Numbered from the stretch's first letter, positions 25,032 to 34,577 are shown. The stretch: DNA of 64,000 bases from Clostridium bornimense (GCF_000577895.1 NZ_HG917869.1:496001-560000); one strand, 5' to 3'. Notes: a model not told the origin generated them from the letters alone. Numbers and translations: made by a program.

Positions 25032-26179
25032 ACTAATTCCTCCATAAGTCTTTTATCATATTCACGTTCTCTTGCTTTCTCTTCTTCTAAAAATATTTCC
25101 ATATCTTTTTTATTCAATCTTCTAGACATTGGGTAATATAAAATTGTTCCATCAGTATAACCTAAAAGTTGAATCCATATATCTAAATTAGTTTCTTCTA
25201 CATAATCATGTACAATAACTTTTGCCATTGGCATATTTGATAAAATAAGAATAGCATCTTTCACCAGTTGAAGATCTTTTTTATCTCTAAATTCTACGAC
25301 ATTATTAGAAACTTCAAGCTTTTCTAATAGCTTATAAGCTTTACTGTCACCTTCTAAAAATCTATAAGCACTTTTCTTATTCATATTTAAAGCCTTAGGA
25401 TGTTTACTTATAAAATAATCTATATTTTTCTCATAACCTGGTATCTTTGCTGCTGAAATTATAAGATCATTTCTCATTCCATGATATTGATGATATACTT
25501 CTAATTTATTGTTGATTACTATTTGAATTTTTTTCTTGTATGCAGAATATCCAAATTCAATATCTTCTATGCCCCACTCTTTAAAATTTTCATCAAATCC
25601 TCCAATTTCCTCTAATGTTTCTTTTGTAACTGCAAGATTGCAAGAATAGCAAAGTAACCAAGGACATAATGACGCATTTGCATTATAAGAAGATGACTCA
25701 TACATAAAATATCTGCTTTCAAGCATTGGAAAATTTTCTTTTTCAAATTTATATTTTTCATAAATTTTTCCTGTAGCAATATCATCAAATTCAATACTTT
25801 CATTAAGCATAAATCTATTTCCTAGTACTAATATATCCGATGCTACACTGAAACACCTATCCAACTCTTTTAAATAATTTCTTCCAACAATTATGTCAGA
25901 ATCTATATAGGCAATTATATCGCCATCAGCATTTTTCCATCCATGATTTCTAGTTCTTGCTCTACAAGAGTCCTGATTTCTCTCAAGATAATAATACTTT
26001 AACTTATAGTTTTTATTTATTCCTTTTATATAACTATATGTATCTACACTAGACCCATCATCTACTACAACAACCTCATAATCATTCTCATCATAACCTT
26101 CTTGATAATTTAATGCTTCTAAGGTATTTCTTAACAATTCTCTGTTGTTATAGGTTGGCATCACTACTGTAAATTTCAT
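25028..26179 (-). CDS. Glycosyltransferase family 2 protein
   Basis: A 383-residue GT-A enzyme. It starts VVMPTYNNRELLRNTLEALN, has EVVVVDDGSS, and the metal-binding D-x-D equivalent IAYIDSDIIVG (about 90-100). Residues 190-230 hold GGFDENFKEWGIEDIEFGYS, the acceptor-side ED motif of chondroitin/galactosyl-type GT2 enzymes. The C-terminal 120 residues are an unassigned extra region. It would transfer a sugar from a nucleotide donor in the cytoplasm. The stop overlaps the KAS III-like start by four bases. Confidence 0.88.
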   Translation of the reverse strand: MKFTVVMPTYNNRELLRNTLEALNYQEGYDENDYEVVVVDDGSSVDTYSYIKGINKNYKLKYYYLERNQDSCRARTRNHGWKNADGDIIAYIDSDIIVGRNYLKELDRCFSVASDILVLGNRFMLNESIEFDDIATGKIYEKYKFEKENFPMLESRYFMYESSSYNANASLCPWLLCYSCNLAVTKETLEEIGGFDENFKEWGIEDIEFGYSAYKKKIQIVINNKLEVYHQYHGMRNDLIISAAKIPGYEKNIDYFISKHPKALNMNKKSAYRFLEGDSKAYKLLEKLEVSNNVVEFRDKKDLQLVKDAILILSNMPMAKVIVHDYVEETNLDIWIQLLGYTDGTILYYPMSRRLNKKDMEIFLEEEKAREREYDKRLMEELV

Positions 26180-26199
26180 AGAAATCCCTCCTCTTTCGA

Positions 26200-27168
26200 T
26201 TAATTGTAAATTCTATCGTAACAAGTATTAAGACATCCTTCGCATTTTTTATCTAAAGCATCTTGACAAAATTCTAAATAATGTTTATTAGACACTATTT
26301 TTTTAAGAGAGGTTTCTCTTATATTTCCTGATAATTCTTTATCCCCCCAACAAGCATGTACTCCACCTGTTATATCTATAGCACAACTCTTTAGTGGTGC
26401 ATCACACCCATATAACGGTAATAATTTTTCTCCTTTAAAGAAATCTATAAATTTACGTAGGTAATTTTCATGACTAAAATCTATATCTTTACTCTTTACA
26501 TAGGTAATGATTTTTTCTAATGCTTCTTGTACTTTACCCATATCTTCATCTGTTATCTTAAGACTTTCTACATACTTATTTTCTGGTCCAAACATAAAAG
26601 CATTGTATGGATTAATAGATATAGATTTTATATTAAGATCTTCTACTAAATACTTTATAAAATCTAATGTACTGCTATAATTTAGCTTATTTAATGTTAT
26701 ATTAACTTTTATACAGTTAATAGAATCATAGTTTTGAAGAATCTTTATTGCATTTACTGTTTTCTCAAAACTTCCTTTTCCTCTAATTTCATCATTCAAC
26801 TCTTTATTACCTTCTAATGAAAATACGACATCATCAAGACCAGCTTCTACTAATTTTTTAGCTTCATCTTCGCCTATTAGTACTCCGTTTGTCATCATTA
26901 CAATCTGTTTTACACCAATAGACTTCGAATATTTAATTATGTCATAAATATCTTTTTTAACCATCGGTTCCCCGCCAGATAACTCTAGCCTTTCTAATCC
27001 AAGTTCTCTCGCTTGGAAAATGAGATCCTTTATTTCTTCTGTAGTGATAGCATCTGCATTTTGAGTTCCCGTAGTATATTCGCACATTTTACACTTAAGA
27101 TTGCAGAATGGTGTAACTAATAAGTTAATAGATTTTAAATCTACTTTAGGTTTTTTCTTAAATATCAT
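26200..27168 (-). CDS. Radical SAM protein, first gene of the operon
   Basis: A 322-residue radical SAM enzyme with CNLKCKMC (about residues 22-29), LELSGGEPM, and a C-terminal group of cysteines (YGCDAPLKSC, ACWGDKEL, FCQDAL, KKCEGCLNTCYD) that fits a SPASM or twitch auxiliary-cluster domain. It is related to, but clearly different from, the radical SAM protein at 20199-21371. It opens the operon with a strong site (AAGGAGGG) before the ATG at 27168. No small precursor-peptide frame exists in the 147-base divergent gap or in the gaps that follow, so a peptide substrate would have to come from elsewhere. Confidence 0.85.
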   Translation of the reverse strand: MIFKKKPKVDLKSINLLVTPFCNLKCKMCEYTTGTQNADAITTEEIKDLIFQARELGLERLELSGGEPMVKKDIYDIIKYSKSIGVKQIVMMTNGVLIGEDEAKKLVEAGLDDVVFSLEGNKELNDEIRGKGSFEKTVNAIKILQNYDSINCIKVNITLNKLNYSSTLDFIKYLVEDLNIKSISINPYNAFMFGPENKYVESLKITDEDMGKVQEALEKIITYVKSKDIDFSHENYLRKFIDFFKGEKLLPLYGCDAPLKSCAIDITGGVHACWGDKELSGNIRETSLKKIVSNKHYLEFCQDALDKKCEGCLNTCYDRIYN

Positions 27169-27182
27169 TGGTTTCCCTCCTT

Positions 27183-27288
27183 TTTACAATACATATAATA
27201 CCACTTATTGCATATCATTTCTATATTTTTATGTATTTTTTTATATATATTATATTTATTTTGTCACTTTTTTAGTATATTATATAAA
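27183..27288. promoter_or_regulatory. Divergent promoter region of biosynthetic operon and exporter
   Basis: For the exporter (plus strand) TTGTCA at 27261-27266 and TATAAA at 27283-27288 are 16 bases apart. For the operon (minus strand) a TATTAT box lies near 27190-27200 with a weak -35. The shared gap is compatible with joint control, but no operator is recognised. Confidence 0.5.
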
Positions 27289-27315
27289 TATATATAATTT
27301 TTAGGAGAACTGTTT

Positions 27316-29052
27316 ATGAAAAATTCAAAGTTTATATTAAATTATTTAAAACCTTTTAAAAAAAAATATATTTTTCTTTTATTTGTAGTAATTATAACTT
27401 CCTTGACTAATATGATTAATCCATTTCTATCTGGAAGATTTGTAGATGAACTAGCAGGCAATAAAAATTTATCTCTATTACTTACATTACCGGTTATTAT
27501 GTTTTTAGTAGTTATAATAAAAGGTGCTTTAAACTACTTTTATCAAATGCAATTTGAAAAGATTTCTCAGAAAGTTTCATTAAATTTAAAATCAGATTTA
27601 TATAAAAAACTTCTGGACCTAGATTTTTACTATTACAATACCACTAATACTGGTGAGACTATGACCTTAATGACTAATGACGTAGGTACAATAAAAGAAT
27701 GTATCTCCTCAATGATTTATACAATATTATCAAATTTATCATTATTTGCTTTTGCTATAATTTCAATGGGGATAGTAAATTTACCATTAACACTGTTAAT
27801 GTTTATGATTTGTCCATTTATACTATTTTTAACCTTCAAAATGAATACAAAACTTGCTAAACCGTTTTTTGAAATACGTGATTGTTATGCAAAACTAAAT
27901 TCCGTTATTGAAGAAAATCTTAGTGGAAATAAAACTGTTCGTGCATTTCATCGTGGAGATTATGAAATAAAGAAATTTGATGTTGAAAATAAAAACTATA
28001 AAAATAAAAACTTAAAAATAGCATTTATAATAGCAAAATATATTTCCCTTATAGAAATGTTTTCTAATTTTCTTAGTTTAATATTACTTCTTTTCGGTGG
28101 AATATTTGTAATTAAAGGTCATATGACAATAGGAGATCTCACAATTTTTAGTAGCTTGATATGGGCCCTTAATACTCCTATAAATGTTATTCCTTCATCA
28201 TTAAACAACATTCAAAGATTTATAACATCATACTCAAAGATAAGTGAAATTCTTAATTATAAATGTAAAATTAACAATATTGAAAATCCAATACCATTTT
28301 CCGGTATGCATGAATCTATAGTTTTTGATAATGTTTCTTTTAAATTTGGTGATACATATTTACTTAAAAACATATCTTTTAAAGCAAAAGCAGGAGAACA
28401 AATAGGGATAATAGGATCTACAGGATGTGGTAAAACTACATTAGCTAATTTGATATGCAGATTTTATGATCCTTCAGAAGGAAATATTTTTATAGATGGT
28501 AAAAATATAAAAGATTTTGATTTAAAATTGTTTCATAAATCCATAGGAATTTCAATGCAAAACCCTTTCCTATTCTCAGAAACAATAAAAACTAATATAT
28601 GTTATGGGAATCCATCAGCTTCTGATAATGAAATTGAATCAGTAGCTAAAATAGCTCAAATTCATGATTTTATTGATAGCTTACCAGATAAATATGAAAC
28701 AATAATAGGAGAAAAAGGGGTAGGTCTTTCTGGAGGTCAAAAACAACGTATTTCCTTAGCTAGAACTCTTTTGACCAAGCCTTCTGTTCTAATATTAGAT
28801 GATACTACTTCCGCAATAGATGTTATGACAGAAAGTAAAATACAGAATGCTCTTAAGAAGAATGAGAATAGAACAACCTTTGTAATTTCTAATAGAATTT
28901 CTTCTGTACAAAACTCTGACATTATTTTAGTTTTATCACAAGGAAAAATAATCGAACAAGGTACCCATGATGAGCTAATAAATAATGGTGGATATTATTA
29001 TGATACTTATGAACAACAAATGAATAATATTTTAGAAAAGGTGGGTGTGTAA
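27316..29052 (+). CDS. Heterodimeric ABC exporter, subunit with degenerate ATPase site
   Basis: A 578-residue half-transporter: six membrane helices (1-310) then a nucleotide-binding domain. Walker A GSTGCGKTT and signature LSGGQKQR are canonical. After Walker B the catalytic Glu is Asp (VLILDDTTSAID) and the switch His is Asn (FVISNRISS), so this subunit's own ATP site is non-catalytic. That is the pattern of heterodimeric exporters such as TM287/288 and BmrCD. It has no peptidase C39 domain. Its stop overlaps the partner gene by one base. Position opposite the biosynthetic operon suggests it exports that operon's product or gives self-protection. Confidence 0.9.
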   Translation: MKNSKFILNYLKPFKKKYIFLLFVVIITSLTNMINPFLSGRFVDELAGNKNLSLLLTLPVIMFLVVIIKGALNYFYQMQFEKISQKVSLNLKSDLYKKLLDLDFYYYNTTNTGETMTLMTNDVGTIKECISSMIYTILSNLSLFAFAIISMGIVNLPLTLLMFMICPFILFLTFKMNTKLAKPFFEIRDCYAKLNSVIEENLSGNKTVRAFHRGDYEIKKFDVENKNYKNKNLKIAFIIAKYISLIEMFSNFLSLILLLFGGIFVIKGHMTIGDLTIFSSLIWALNTPINVIPSSLNNIQRFITSYSKISEILNYKCKINNIENPIPFSGMHESIVFDNVSFKFGDTYLLKNISFKAKAGEQIGIIGSTGCGKTTLANLICRFYDPSEGNIFIDGKNIKDFDLKLFHKSIGISMQNPFLFSETIKTNICYGNPSASDNEIESVAKIAQIHDFIDSLPDKYETIIGEKGVGLSGGQKQRISLARTLLTKPSVLILDDTTSAIDVMTESKIQNALKKNENRTTFVISNRISSVQNSDIILVLSQGKIIEQGTHDELINNGGYYYDTYEQQMNNILEKVGV

Positions 29053-30833
29053 TGGCTAAAAATAAATACGATGTCGATGAAGTACTAACAAAAGAATTTC
29101 ATAAAGGCCATCTAAAGCAATTATTAAAATATATACTTCCTTATAAAAAATCTCTTTTTATATCACTTTTTCTTATGCTACTTTGTAGCTTTATGGGACT
29201 AATTTGTCCTTATCTATCTAAGTTAGCAATAGATACAGCTATTCCAAATAAGGACATAAAATTCTTATTTATATTATCTGCAATTTTCTTATTTGCAATG
29301 ATTATATTACGTTTTTGCATAAAGCATAGAGTGTTGTATATGGAGAATTTTGGACAAACTATATTAACTGATTTAAGGAAAGACTTATTTACTCATTTAC
29401 AATCACTATCTCCAAATTACTATGATTCAAGACCTGATGGTAAAATTCTTATAAGAGTCGTTAACTATATAAACTCTTTAAGTAACCTACTAACTAATGG
29501 CTTAATAGATTTAATATGTGATATCGTTACTCTATTAATCTCTGTTGGATTTATGTTCTATCTAGATATAAGGTTAACAATTATAGCATTAATTAGTGTT
29601 CCACTTGTAATTACAATACTAACAATTATTAAAAAGTTTCAAAGACCTCTTACACAAACCCTTAATATTAAAGACTCTAATTTCGTTGCATTTATAACAG
29701 AACAAATAAATGGTTTGAAGGTAATAAAAGCTTTTGTCACTCAAAATAGAAATATAAATATCTTTAATAAATTATCTACTGACGTTGTTGATATATCATT
29801 AAAATCATCTAAATTAAACTTCTTAGTATGGCCATCAGTAGAAAATATTTCTGTATTTGTGGTATCTCTTATATATATTATTGATGTTATATATTTCGAT
29901 TGCTCTATAAAACTTGGAGTTCTCTCCGCTTTTATAACTTATTTTTGGTGCTTTTGGTCACCAATTATGAATATAGGAAACTTCTATAACTCTTTAGTAA
30001 TCGCTATGTCACAAATAGAAAGAATTTTTGAAGTTTTTGATGAAAAGCCATTAATATATGATACAGATGACTCTAAAGATATTGATATTAATGAAGGTAG
30101 TGTGGAATTCAGAAATGTTAATTTTTCTTACGATGAAGACACTTCTCTCATTAAAGATATGAACTTTTTCGTCAATCCTAATGAAACTATAGCTCTTGTA
30201 GGACCTACTGGTGCTGGAAAAACAACAATTGCAAACTTAATAAGTAGATTTTATGATGTACACTTAGGTGAAGTTTTACTTGATGGTGTTAATATTAAAG
30301 AATTTAAAATAGAATCGTTAAGAAAACAACTTGGTGTTATGCTTCAAGATACTACTATCTTTTCTGGTACCGTAATGGACAATATAAGATACGGAAAACT
30401 AGAAGCTAGCGATGAAGATATAATAAAAATCTGTAAACTTATGAATATTCATGATTTTATTCTAAGCCTTAAAGATGGATATAATACTGTAATCAATGAA
30501 GGAGCATCCGAACTTTCTCTAGGTCAAAAACAATTAATTTCTCTAGCGAGAACACTAATTGCAGATCCTAAAATACTAATATTAGATGAAGCAACTTCAA
30601 ATATAGATACTAAAACTGAAACTCTACTTCAAAAAGGACTACAACCACTTTTAAAAAATCGTACAACTTTCATAATTGCTCACAGATTATCAACTATAAA
30701 AGAAGCATCTAAAATAATGTACATATCAAATGGTAGTATTTTAGAATTTGGTACTCATGAAGAGTTAATGAATAAACATGGTGCATATTATAATCTATAT
30801 ACTTCACAAAATATGAATTTACAGTATTCATAA
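29052..30833 (+). CDS. Heterodimeric ABC exporter, catalytic subunit
   Basis: A 593-residue half-transporter with six helices and an ATPase domain. Walker A GPTGAGKTT, Walker B with Glu (ILILDEATSNID) and switch His (FIIAHRLST) are intact. The signature is altered to LSLGQ, which faces the partner's degenerate site, so one of the two composite ATP sites is complete and one is not. This mirrors the partner at 27316 and supports an obligate heterodimer. It starts within the partner's stop codon (TAATG), so the two are coupled. A terminator follows at 30883-30936. Substrate not readable from sequence. Confidence 0.9.
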   Translation: MAKNKYDVDEVLTKEFHKGHLKQLLKYILPYKKSLFISLFLMLLCSFMGLICPYLSKLAIDTAIPNKDIKFLFILSAIFLFAMIILRFCIKHRVLYMENFGQTILTDLRKDLFTHLQSLSPNYYDSRPDGKILIRVVNYINSLSNLLTNGLIDLICDIVTLLISVGFMFYLDIRLTIIALISVPLVITILTIIKKFQRPLTQTLNIKDSNFVAFITEQINGLKVIKAFVTQNRNINIFNKLSTDVVDISLKSSKLNFLVWPSVENISVFVVSLIYIIDVIYFDCSIKLGVLSAFITYFWCFWSPIMNIGNFYNSLVIAMSQIERIFEVFDEKPLIYDTDDSKDIDINEGSVEFRNVNFSYDEDTSLIKDMNFFVNPNETIALVGPTGAGKTTIANLISRFYDVHLGEVLLDGVNIKEFKIESLRKQLGVMLQDTTIFSGTVMDNIRYGKLEASDEDIIKICKLMNIHDFILSLKDGYNTVINEGASELSLGQKQLISLARTLIADPKILILDEATSNIDTKTETLLQKGLQPLLKNRTTFIIAHRLSTIKEASKIMYISNGSILEFGTHEELMNKHGAYYNLYTSQNMNLQYS

Positions 30834-30882
30834 TTTACTAACTAAAAATGACACTGGAATATCTAAAAACGAGATAACTATG

Positions 30883-30936
30883 AAAAGCCTGTTGCAGAAA
30901 CATAAACTTAAAAGTTTGTTTCGCTACAGGCTTTTA
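30883..30936 (+). terminator. Terminator of the exporter genes
   Basis: AAAAGCCTGT / ACAGGCTTTT with further pairing (AGAAAC / GTTTCG region) around an AT-rich loop, then TTATTAAT. Confidence 0.75.
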
Positions 30937-31068
30937 TTAATCATTTATATTAACTTTTTAAAGCAAATTAAGAATTGTTTGCATATTACACAAAAACTTA
31001 TCTCAATTAATATAATGTATTATTACCTTTTATAATCATAAGAAAAATATATAAGGAGCAAATACACT

Positions 31069-32127
31069 ATGTCAAAAATTAAATCTTCAAAAGAAATAGT
31101 TGATAATATGGGTATAGGTTGGAATTTAGGAAATTCTTTAGACTCCTATAGTCCATGGATAACAAGTAATAATCCTCTTGATTATGAAGTATCTTGGGGT
31201 AATCCTGTAACTACTAAAGCTATGATAGACAAAGTCATAGAAGGTGGTTTTAAAACCATTCGAATTCCTGTAACTTGGGATACTCATATAGGCGAATCAC
31301 CAGATTATAAAATCAATGATACTTGGATGAAGAGAGTTAAAGAAGTTATAAATTATGCTATATCAAATAATGTTTATGTTATATTAAATTTGCACCATGA
31401 AGATAATTGGCTAATTCCTTCTTTGGAAAAGGAAGCTGAAGTTACCGTTAAACTTAAGAAAATATGGATTCAAATTGCAAATGAATTTATAGATTATGAT
31501 GATCATTTACTTTTCGAATCTTTCAATGAAGTAAGAGAAAAAGGATCACCTTTTGAATGGACAGGCGGTACTAAAGAAGGACGTGCTATCGCAAATAGAT
31601 ATAATGCTGCTGTTGTAAAAACAATTAGATCTACTGGTGGAAATAACAGTGAACGATCTATATTAATACCAACCTATGCTGCTTCTGGAGCATATGAGGC
31701 TATAAATGATCTTATTATACCAAACTCTAAAAATATTATCGTATCAATTCATGACTATTTCCCTTACAATTTTGCTATGAATTGCTCTGATGAATATGCA
31801 ACAGATAAATGGGGATCAGATAATGATAAAAAGGAATTGATAGAAAGACTTAACTTATTCTATTATACTTTTGTTTTAAAAGGTATTCCTGTAATAATAG
31901 GTGAGTTTGGCTCTACTAATAAAAATAATCTATCTTATAGAGTAGAACATTCAAAATGCTTTGTCTCATATACAAAGAAAAGGCATATTGGTTGTATATG
32001 GTGGGATAATAATGCAAATTCTATTGGTGCTGAAAATTTTGGACTATTTGATAGGAGTAATCTTAATTGGTATCATCCTGAAATTCATAATGCACTAATC
32101 AATTCATACAACAACACTGATTTTTAA
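31069..32127 (+). CDS. Glycoside hydrolase family 5 endoglucanase-like protein without signal peptide
   Basis: A 352-residue TIM-barrel glycosidase. GIGWNLGNSLDSY near residue 16, IRIPVTWDTHIG, LNLHHEDNW, the acid/base Glu in FESFNEVREKG (about 148) and the nucleophile Glu in PVIIGEFGSTN (about 283) are all where family 5 needs them. It would cut beta-glucan or a related glycan. It begins MSKIKSSKEIVDN with no signal peptide or binding module, which is unusual for a cellulase and implies a cytoplasmic role on imported oligosaccharide or release by lysis. It is monocistronic, with RBS AAGGAG. Confidence 0.9.
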   Translation: MSKIKSSKEIVDNMGIGWNLGNSLDSYSPWITSNNPLDYEVSWGNPVTTKAMIDKVIEGGFKTIRIPVTWDTHIGESPDYKINDTWMKRVKEVINYAISNNVYVILNLHHEDNWLIPSLEKEAEVTVKLKKIWIQIANEFIDYDDHLLFESFNEVREKGSPFEWTGGTKEGRAIANRYNAAVVKTIRSTGGNNSERSILIPTYAASGAYEAINDLIIPNSKNIIVSIHDYFPYNFAMNCSDEYATDKWGSDNDKKELIERLNLFYYTFVLKGIPVIIGEFGSTNKNNLSYRVEHSKCFVSYTKKRHIGCIWWDNNANSIGAENFGLFDRSNLNWYHPEIHNALINSYNNTDF

Positions 32128-32140
32128 TAAAAAAGTTTCT

Positions 32141-32188
32141 AAAAAAGCTGTTGAAATCCTAACTAAAAAAGCTAGCTTTTCAACAGCA
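32141..32188 (-). terminator. Terminator of the HAD phosphatase gene
   Basis: GCTGTTGAAA / TTTCAACAGC around a loop; on the minus strand it is followed by six T. It lies just past the stop at 32201 and between two convergent genes. Confidence 0.75.
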
Positions 32189-32200
32189 CTTACCTTCATA

Positions 32201-33088
32201 TTAAACTTTTTTTAATATGCTTTCTAACTCATTATTTAAAACTGAATTTATCGCCTTTGCTACCCCTAAATTGTAGTTGGCATCTGTAATATATTTAGCA
32301 ATTGCTTTTACTTCTGGTATAGCATTTTCCATTGCTACACTTTCTTTAAACATCTCAAACATAGAGTAATCATTAAAGCTATCACCTAAAACCATTACGT
32401 TATCATTTTCAAGACCCATTTCTTTTGTTACTTTCTCTAAAATACTACCTTTTGTAGCTTTTATATCAGTAACCTCAATATTATCATTGAAAGATGATGA
32501 TATTTCTAATTCTCCTAGTTTGCCGATGTCATTCTTAACCTTTTTTATTAAATCTATATCACTATGGAAAGCAACAAATTTTCTAATCTCTATTTCTGAA
32601 TTTAAAAAGCTTTCAACATCATCTACATATTTTAGTGTTGTAAAAAATCTTTCCTGTTTTGCCTTCTCTCTTGCTTCTTCCTCCGTAAGATCACTATTAA
32701 ATGTCATCGTTCTATAAGTAACCTCTTGTAATGCCTCTTCCCTAGTAGATGTGGTAAAAACTCCTTCACTAGTGAAAATCCTTGCTGATATAGAGTTTTC
32801 TTTAAAAATATCAAGAATTTTCTTAGCTTTATCTTTTTCTATATTAATAACCTCTAGAATATTACCATCTTCATCTCTATATTCTGCACCATTAGAAAGA
32901 ATACATTGACACTTTATATTATTTTCTTCTAATAAACATTTCACATTTTCATATTCTCTACCAGTAGATATAGCAAATATAATTCCAGCTTCTTCAGCTC
33001 TCTTAATAGCTTCGACGGTTTCCTTATCAATTTCATGATTATCATTTAGTAATGTTCCATCCATATCTGATGCTATAAGTCTTATCAT
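32201..33088 (-). CDS. Cof-type HAD-IIB phosphatase
   Basis: A 295-residue HAD hydrolase. Motif I is ASDMDGTLLND (nucleophile and acid Asp), motif II AISTGREYEN, motif III has the Lys in ATKGSILEKV and motif IV is VMVLGDSFNDYSMFEM. The C2B cap sits between motifs II and III. Such enzymes dephosphorylate sugar phosphates, FMN or pyridoxal phosphate, often with loose specificity. The start is ATG 33088 with GGAG 10 bases upstream; a GTG nine bases earlier is too close to it. The gene is monocistronic. Confidence 0.9.
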   Translation of the reverse strand: MIRLIASDMDGTLLNDNHEIDKETVEAIKRAEEAGIIFAISTGREYENVKCLLEENNIKCQCILSNGAEYRDEDGNILEVINIEKDKAKKILDIFKENSISARIFTSEGVFTTSTREEALQEVTYRTMTFNSDLTEEEAREKAKQERFFTTLKYVDDVESFLNSEIEIRKFVAFHSDIDLIKKVKNDIGKLGELEISSSFNDNIEVTDIKATKGSILEKVTKEMGLENDNVMVLGDSFNDYSMFEMFKESVAMENAIPEVKAIAKYITDANYNLGVAKAINSVLNNELESILKKV

Positions 33089-33191
33089 TTGAATCACACT
33101 CCATTATCTATTACTTCCTTTAATTATAATCTATACAGTGTAATTACTAAATACTTTTTAGTATATATCATAAAATATTATACAGTTACTC

Positions 33192-33710
33192 TTATCTTTC
33201 TTCTCTTAGCATATATTGAACAAATATTTTATGACAAAATGACATTATCATAGAACGAAGTATTTCACTTTCATTACTTTTTACTTTAGCTGAACTAGCC
33301 GCTGAAAAATCCCTTGTAGTAAAAATTGATTTTAAACTCTCTTCTAATTCTGTACAAAAATAATCATAGCTAATTTCCAACCCATAACTATCTTTTTGCA
33401 TTTCAAAAAGCCTACAAATTTCTTCTAAAGTAAATATTTGCTTCATTGTGCAAATTACTATTAAATATGCAACATGTTCTCTATCATATTTTTTATCAGT
33501 TGGTGGCAATATAATCTTTTTCTTAACATAACTATTTATCATCGTTGCCGTTAAAATCTTTTCTTCTGGATATTCAAATATAGTATCAAAAACATTCTCT
33601 ATAAACTTAATTACCTGATCCCTATATAAAGGTATATTAGGTAATTCATTGTATCTTGGACAATGAAATTCTAAAATTTTTTTTACACTATCATCATAGT
33701 CAGCAATCAT
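33192..33710 (-). CDS. DUF1836 protein
   Basis: A 172-residue protein of the DUF1836 family, known by LPNIPLYRDQVIKFIENVFD and the stretch ILTATMINSYVKKKIILPPT that follows, with HVAYLIVICTMKQIFTLEEI after it. The N-terminal half looks like a MerR-type winged helix, so a DNA-binding role is thought likely, but no target is known. It follows the DegV gene by 21 bases, and this pairing is common in Firmicutes. No transmembrane segment. Confidence 0.8.
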   Translation of the reverse strand: MIADYDDSVKKILEFHCPRYNELPNIPLYRDQVIKFIENVFDTIFEYPEEKILTATMINSYVKKKIILPPTDKKYDREHVAYLIVICTMKQIFTLEEICRLFEMQKDSYGLEISYDYFCTELEESLKSIFTTRDFSAASSAKVKSNESEILRSMIMSFCHKIFVQYMLREER

Positions 33711-33731
33711 TCAATTCACCTACTATACTTT

Positions 33732-34577
33732 TTAAATATTAACCCTTTTTATAACTTGTATTGAAACAGCTCTTGGCCCGCCTTGTGCTACAAACACTGG
33801 CCCTAATATATTAACTTCTATATCTGCCTCTGGAATCCTTTTATCTATCAGATTTTTAGCATCTATGGCAAGGTCTTCTGCACAACCATGTGAAATATAT
33901 ATCTTATAACTACTATCTATACCTTCTTCTATTAATGCTGCACATATCTTATCTATAGCTTTTTTAAAAGTTCTCTGTGTTGAGAATTTTACTAATTTCT
34001 TAGAATCTTCAGCTAAAGTCATCACAGGCACTAACTTAAGTTTTTCTCCTATATTACCCACTAAAGAAGATACTCGTCCACCTCTTATTAAGTATTGAAA
34101 ATCATTTGGTATAAGAAATGACTTTGTTTGTTTCATCATTAAGTTTATTGTACTTACTATCTCATCTTTACTCTTACCATCATTAGCTAATTTAATAGCT
34201 GTATCTACTAAATATCTTTCAGGGCCACAAAGGGTTTTTGAGTTAATAACTTCTATCCTTTCTGGATTTTCTACAATAGCTTTAGCAGAACAAGCTGTAC
34301 TATAAGTACCAGATAATCCATCTGCCATTGTTATATTAATGATTTCATCATTAGGATATTTTTCATATATACTTACTACATCCCCTATTGCTGGTTGTGA
34401 TGTTATTGGCAAGTGTCCTTTATTTATAATATTTATAAACTCTTCTGTTGTAATTTCTTCATTTTCTTTATATGTGGCATTATCTATAGTAACAGAAAGC
34501 GGTAAAATATCTACGCCTCTTTCTTTACCCTCTTCTATTGAATAAAGTGTCGATGAATCTGAAACTATTCTAATCAT
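33732..34577 (-). CDS. DegV-family fatty-acid-binding protein
   Basis: A 281-residue DegV protein: IRIVSDSSTLYSIEEG at the start, PITSQPAIGDVVSIYEKY, MADGLSGTYSTACSAK (fatty-acid headgroup Ser-Gly-Thr), YLIRGGRVSSL and the C-terminal GPVFVAQGGPRAVSIQV. Family members (FakB type) hold a fatty acid in a buried tunnel and present it to the kinase FakA. A second DegV protein is encoded at 44708, so the cell probably has carriers with different chain preference. No fakA is in the window. It is cotranscribed with the DUF1836 gene downstream. Confidence 0.9.
   Translation of the reverse strand: MIRIVSDSSTLYSIEEGKERGVDILPLSVTIDNATYKENEEITTEEFINIINKGHLPITSQPAIGDVVSIYEKYPNDEIINITMADGLSGTYSTACSAKAIVENPERIEVINSKTLCGPERYLVDTAIKLANDGKSKDEIVSTINLMMKQTKSFLIPNDFQYLIRGGRVSSLVGNIGEKLKLVPVMTLAEDSKKLVKFSTQRTFKKAIDKICAALIEEGIDSSYKIYISHGCAEDLAIDAKNLIDKRIPEADIEVNILGPVFVAQGGPRAVSIQVIKRVNI

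Noticed and set aside
27169-27315. Search for a RiPP precursor beside the radical SAM genes
   Set aside because: The gap is AT-rich promoter sequence with no short frame having a ribosome binding site.
30940-31068. Strong promoter of the GH5 gene
   Set aside because: TATAAT is present near 31012 but no -35 at proper distance; not called.
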